NCBI GenBank assembly: GCA_001898225.1 | Contig: MKTJ01000043.1 | Coordinates: 33,209 to 97,208 of the forward strand | Reading direction: 5' to 3' | DNA length: 64,000 nt | Origin: Chloroflexi bacterium 54-19 | GTDB taxonomy: Bacteria > Chloroflexota > Chloroflexia > Chloroheliales > Chloroheliaceae | Shown: piece by piece, positions 62,280 through 64,000 of the stretch | How the letters are laid out: each line of letters starts with the position of its first letter | How positions within the stretch are numbered: the stretch's first letter is position 1 | Translations under genes and position numbers: made by a program | The notes under the pieces: generated by a model | Told to the model about the DNA's origin: nothing | The model's database searches: none | Seen by the model: only the letters and a program-made list of their open reading frames with translations

Positions 62280-63173
62280 ATGATTTTAGTTACCGGTGCA
62301 GGTGGATTTATAGGCAAAGAAGTATGCCGGGTGCTTTCTGAGCTTGGCTACGAGGTTGTTGCGCTCGACCGCCAGTTTGCGACCAGTACGCCCTACCGCC
62401 AGGTGATGGGGGATGTAGGAGACCCCGCTTTTTTAGCCAGGGTTTTCGAAAGCCAAAAATTCGAAACCGTAGTTCACCTGGCCTCAATCCTCAAAACCGC
62501 TTCCCGCAAGAATCCCCAGGAAGCCCTCCGGGTATCCGTTGGTGGAAGTCTTCACCTGTTGGAACTGGCCGCGCAATCGGGCGTGTCGAAATTTATTTAC
62601 GGCAGTTCTATCACCGCTTACGGACCAAAACCCTTAGCCAGATACGGTGAAGTTTCCGAAGAGGAGCCTCCCGCTCCTAATACAATTTATGGGGTCTCAA
62701 AACGGTATGTCGAATTGGCCGGACAAAATTATAATGACCAGGGCCTGTTACAATTCGTATCCTTGCGGATTGGCATGGTAGTTGGACCCGGTGCGGTCAA
62801 TACCTCGACCCCCTGGCGCAGTCAAATTTTTGAACAACTGGGGTTAAAACAACCCGCCCCGATTAACTTTTCCTTTGGGGAGAATGCCCGGTTACCCCTG
62901 GTGTATCTGACCGAGGTGGCCGAAATCATCCGGCACCTCCATGAAGCAAAGCGGCCCAAATTCACCCTTTACAACACCCCGGTCGAAAACTGGACTGCCC
63001 GCGAATTGGCCGGGTATATCCAAACTCTCAATCCTGGGCTTAGAACAACCTTTAGCTCAACCGCCGGGCTCGATGACCCCGAGGCCATTGACAGCCGCCG
63101 CTTCCGGGGAGAGTTCGGCTACCAACCAATCCCCCTGCGGGAACGCTTTCAAGAATTTGCCGGGAAAAACTAA
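62280..63173 (+). CDS. NAD-dependent epimerase/dehydratase (extended SDR)
   Basis: Extended SDR of 297 residues resembling UDP-glucose 4-epimerase relatives. It has the glycine motif GAGGFIG at residues 6-12, the acidic residue of strand 2 (ALDRQ), active-site Ser in IYGSSIT and the catalytic Tyr-x3-Lys (YGVSK). The C-terminal substrate domain contains RLPLVYLTEVAEII. I start at the ATG at 62280, just after CAGGAGA, rather than 14 codons upstream. Its substrate (sugar nucleotide or other) is unknown. It is a single gene with a terminator at its stop. Confidence 0.9.
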   Translation: MILVTGAGGFIGKEVCRVLSELGYEVVALDRQFATSTPYRQVMGDVGDPAFLARVFESQKFETVVHLASILKTASRKNPQEALRVSVGGSLHLLELAAQSGVSKFIYGSSITAYGPKPLARYGEVSEEEPPAPNTIYGVSKRYVELAGQNYNDQGLLQFVSLRIGMVVGPGAVNTSTPWRSQIFEQLGLKQPAPINFSFGENARLPLVYLTEVAEIIRHLHEAKRPKFTLYNTPVENWTARELAGYIQTLNPGLRTTFSSTAGLDDPEAIDSRRFRGEFGYQPIPLRERFQEFAGKN

Positions 63174-63214
63174 AACCAGGGATTTTATCTTTTAGTCGGT
63201 AAAACCCCTGGTTT
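63173..63214. terminator. Terminator between epimerase and GH5 genes
   Basis: AAACCAGGG/CCCTGGTTT, a perfect 9-bp stem with a 24-nt loop, starting at the last base of the epimerase stop codon and located between convergent genes. Confidence 0.65.
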
Positions 63215-63245
63215 AGTGTAAGTTTGCCTGTCAGAAAAAACTTCT

Positions 63246-63947
63246 TTATTTGCCCGGGTGTCTGGTCAGGATGCTCATTAACGGTTTATCCTGGCCGTTC
63301 TGGGGTTCCACCGATAGGGGATATGACCCCCACCACGGCCCCGCCGCCCAGTAGGTGCCACCTATACCCTCGGCATCCAACTTCGCCAGGAAATTATCGA
63401 GAACAGTTTGCCAGCGAGGGTCGTTATTAGGAACGCCATACTCTGTAATAATTCCCCTGACGTTGTGGGCTTTGAGCCAGTTAATAAAAGATTGGACCCT
63501 ATCCACCCCGATTGTCGGGTAAGCGCCACTTGCATCATAAGGTTCGGTGTAAGTGCCGGAATTGTCCCTGTCGAAATACTGGTGGGCTTCGTAAAGAAGT
63601 TTGTTGGCCGGGTCCGAAAGAAGCAGGTTCGCATTATTTTGCTGCCAGCTCCAGGCGCCGCTCCAACCATCCCCCGGCACCAGGACGAGGTGATTCGTAT
63701 CCACTGCACGGATAGCATTGAGCCCGGCCTGGGCGGTCCCGGCCCAGGTATTATTGGTATCGTGCGGCTCGTTCATCAGACCGAACGCATAAATGGCGGT
63801 TTCGGCTTTGTAGTGGGTCGCAAACCTGGTCCAGAAATCCTGGAAGGCCGCGACCGGCACCTGGCTCGAACCGATCAGGTAGGAAGTGCCGTTTAAGGTG
63901 TAGCGGGCGTAGTTGTGAGGGTCGAGAATTATTTGAAGGTTGGACAT
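63246..63947 (-). pseudogene. 5'-truncated glycoside hydrolase family 5 (endoglucanase-like)
   Basis: The 233 codons encode the C-terminal two thirds of a GH5 cellulase-type barrel: ILDPHNYARY near residue 7, the acid/base Glu60 in LMNEPH, AHQYFD and the nucleophile Glu169 in ITEYG. Full-length GH5 enzymes have roughly 90-100 further N-terminal residues holding the first barrel strands and usually a signal peptide. Here an in-frame TAA lies 13 codons upstream of the ATG, and the 53 bp left in the window shows no continuation in any frame. No ribosome site fits well (a GGAAGGA-like stretch is absent on the coding strand). Both catalytic residues survive, so truncation may be recent. Confidence 0.6.
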
Positions 63948-64000
63948 AAATAGCAGGAAGGAACTCCAGAGATTAAAATAGAGTTACCACACTTTATTTA

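Overview
Organism. The window looks like a free-living, heterotrophic, soil-type bacterium of about 50-55% GC, most likely a Chloroflexota member. Supporting traits are lipoproteins with a lipobox followed by a long Thr/Ala-rich linker, a giant XRE-NB-ARC-WD40 protein, GAF/PAS-rich kinases, a Reg_prop-GGDEF protein and plant-polysaccharide enzymes. This is an inference from gene style; no rRNA or other marker gene is present. I see no tRNA, rRNA, CRISPR array, transposase or phage gene.

Layout. (1) 0-7 kb, plus strand: hemicellulose/galactoside utilisation locus with two MalF/MalG-type sugar permeases, a Gfo/Idh/MocA dehydrogenase, a GH42 beta-galactosidase and a GH51 arabinofuranosidase. (2) 7-17.6 kb: mostly minus-strand single genes: an S33 lipoprotein peptidase, a GAF histidine kinase, a GH2 glycosidase, an M20 amidohydrolase, a methyltransferase behind a possible structured leader, an atypical SDR and a small membrane protein. 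(3) 17.9-27.4 kb: signalling genes (Reg_prop/Y_Y_Y/GGDEF protein, a 1276-residue double-kinase hybrid, a receiver protein) with a cytochrome P450 between them. (4) 27.4-30.2 kb: ilvD divergent from a LysR regulator with a perfect LysR-type palindrome between them. (5) 30.6-51 kb: peptide and D-amino-acid island with four S12 serine hydrolases, four tandem S9 peptidases, an N-acyl-D-amino-acid deacylase, a D-amino-acid oxidase and a Dpp-type uptake system without ATPases. (6) 51.2-58.8 kb: a 1227-residue XRE-STAND-WD40 protein, then a secreted M4 thermolysin-like protease. (7) 58.9-64 kb: DrrAB-like exporter, an SDR, an epimerase and a 5'-truncated GH5 glycosidase.

How it fits together. The most interesting reading is that regions 5 and 6 form one scavenging system. 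A secreted M4 protease makes peptides. A family-5 binding protein and two permeases import them. Cytoplasmic S9 and S12 enzymes would cut L- and D-containing peptides, the deacylase would free D-amino acids and the oxidase would convert them to keto acids. Three promoter regions bordering these genes (30.31-30.41, 51.15-51.23 and 55.02-55.09 kb) share ACCGGAAAT-like direct repeats spaced 10, 20 or 22 bp. Two of them share the 10/22 spacing and an 18-bp identical stretch, and all three have a -10-like hexamer 39-42 nt after the last repeat. The XRE-STAND-WD40 gene starts 14 bp from one array and is the obvious candidate regulator. The enzyme families are clear from motifs; substrates and the regulatory link are inferences.
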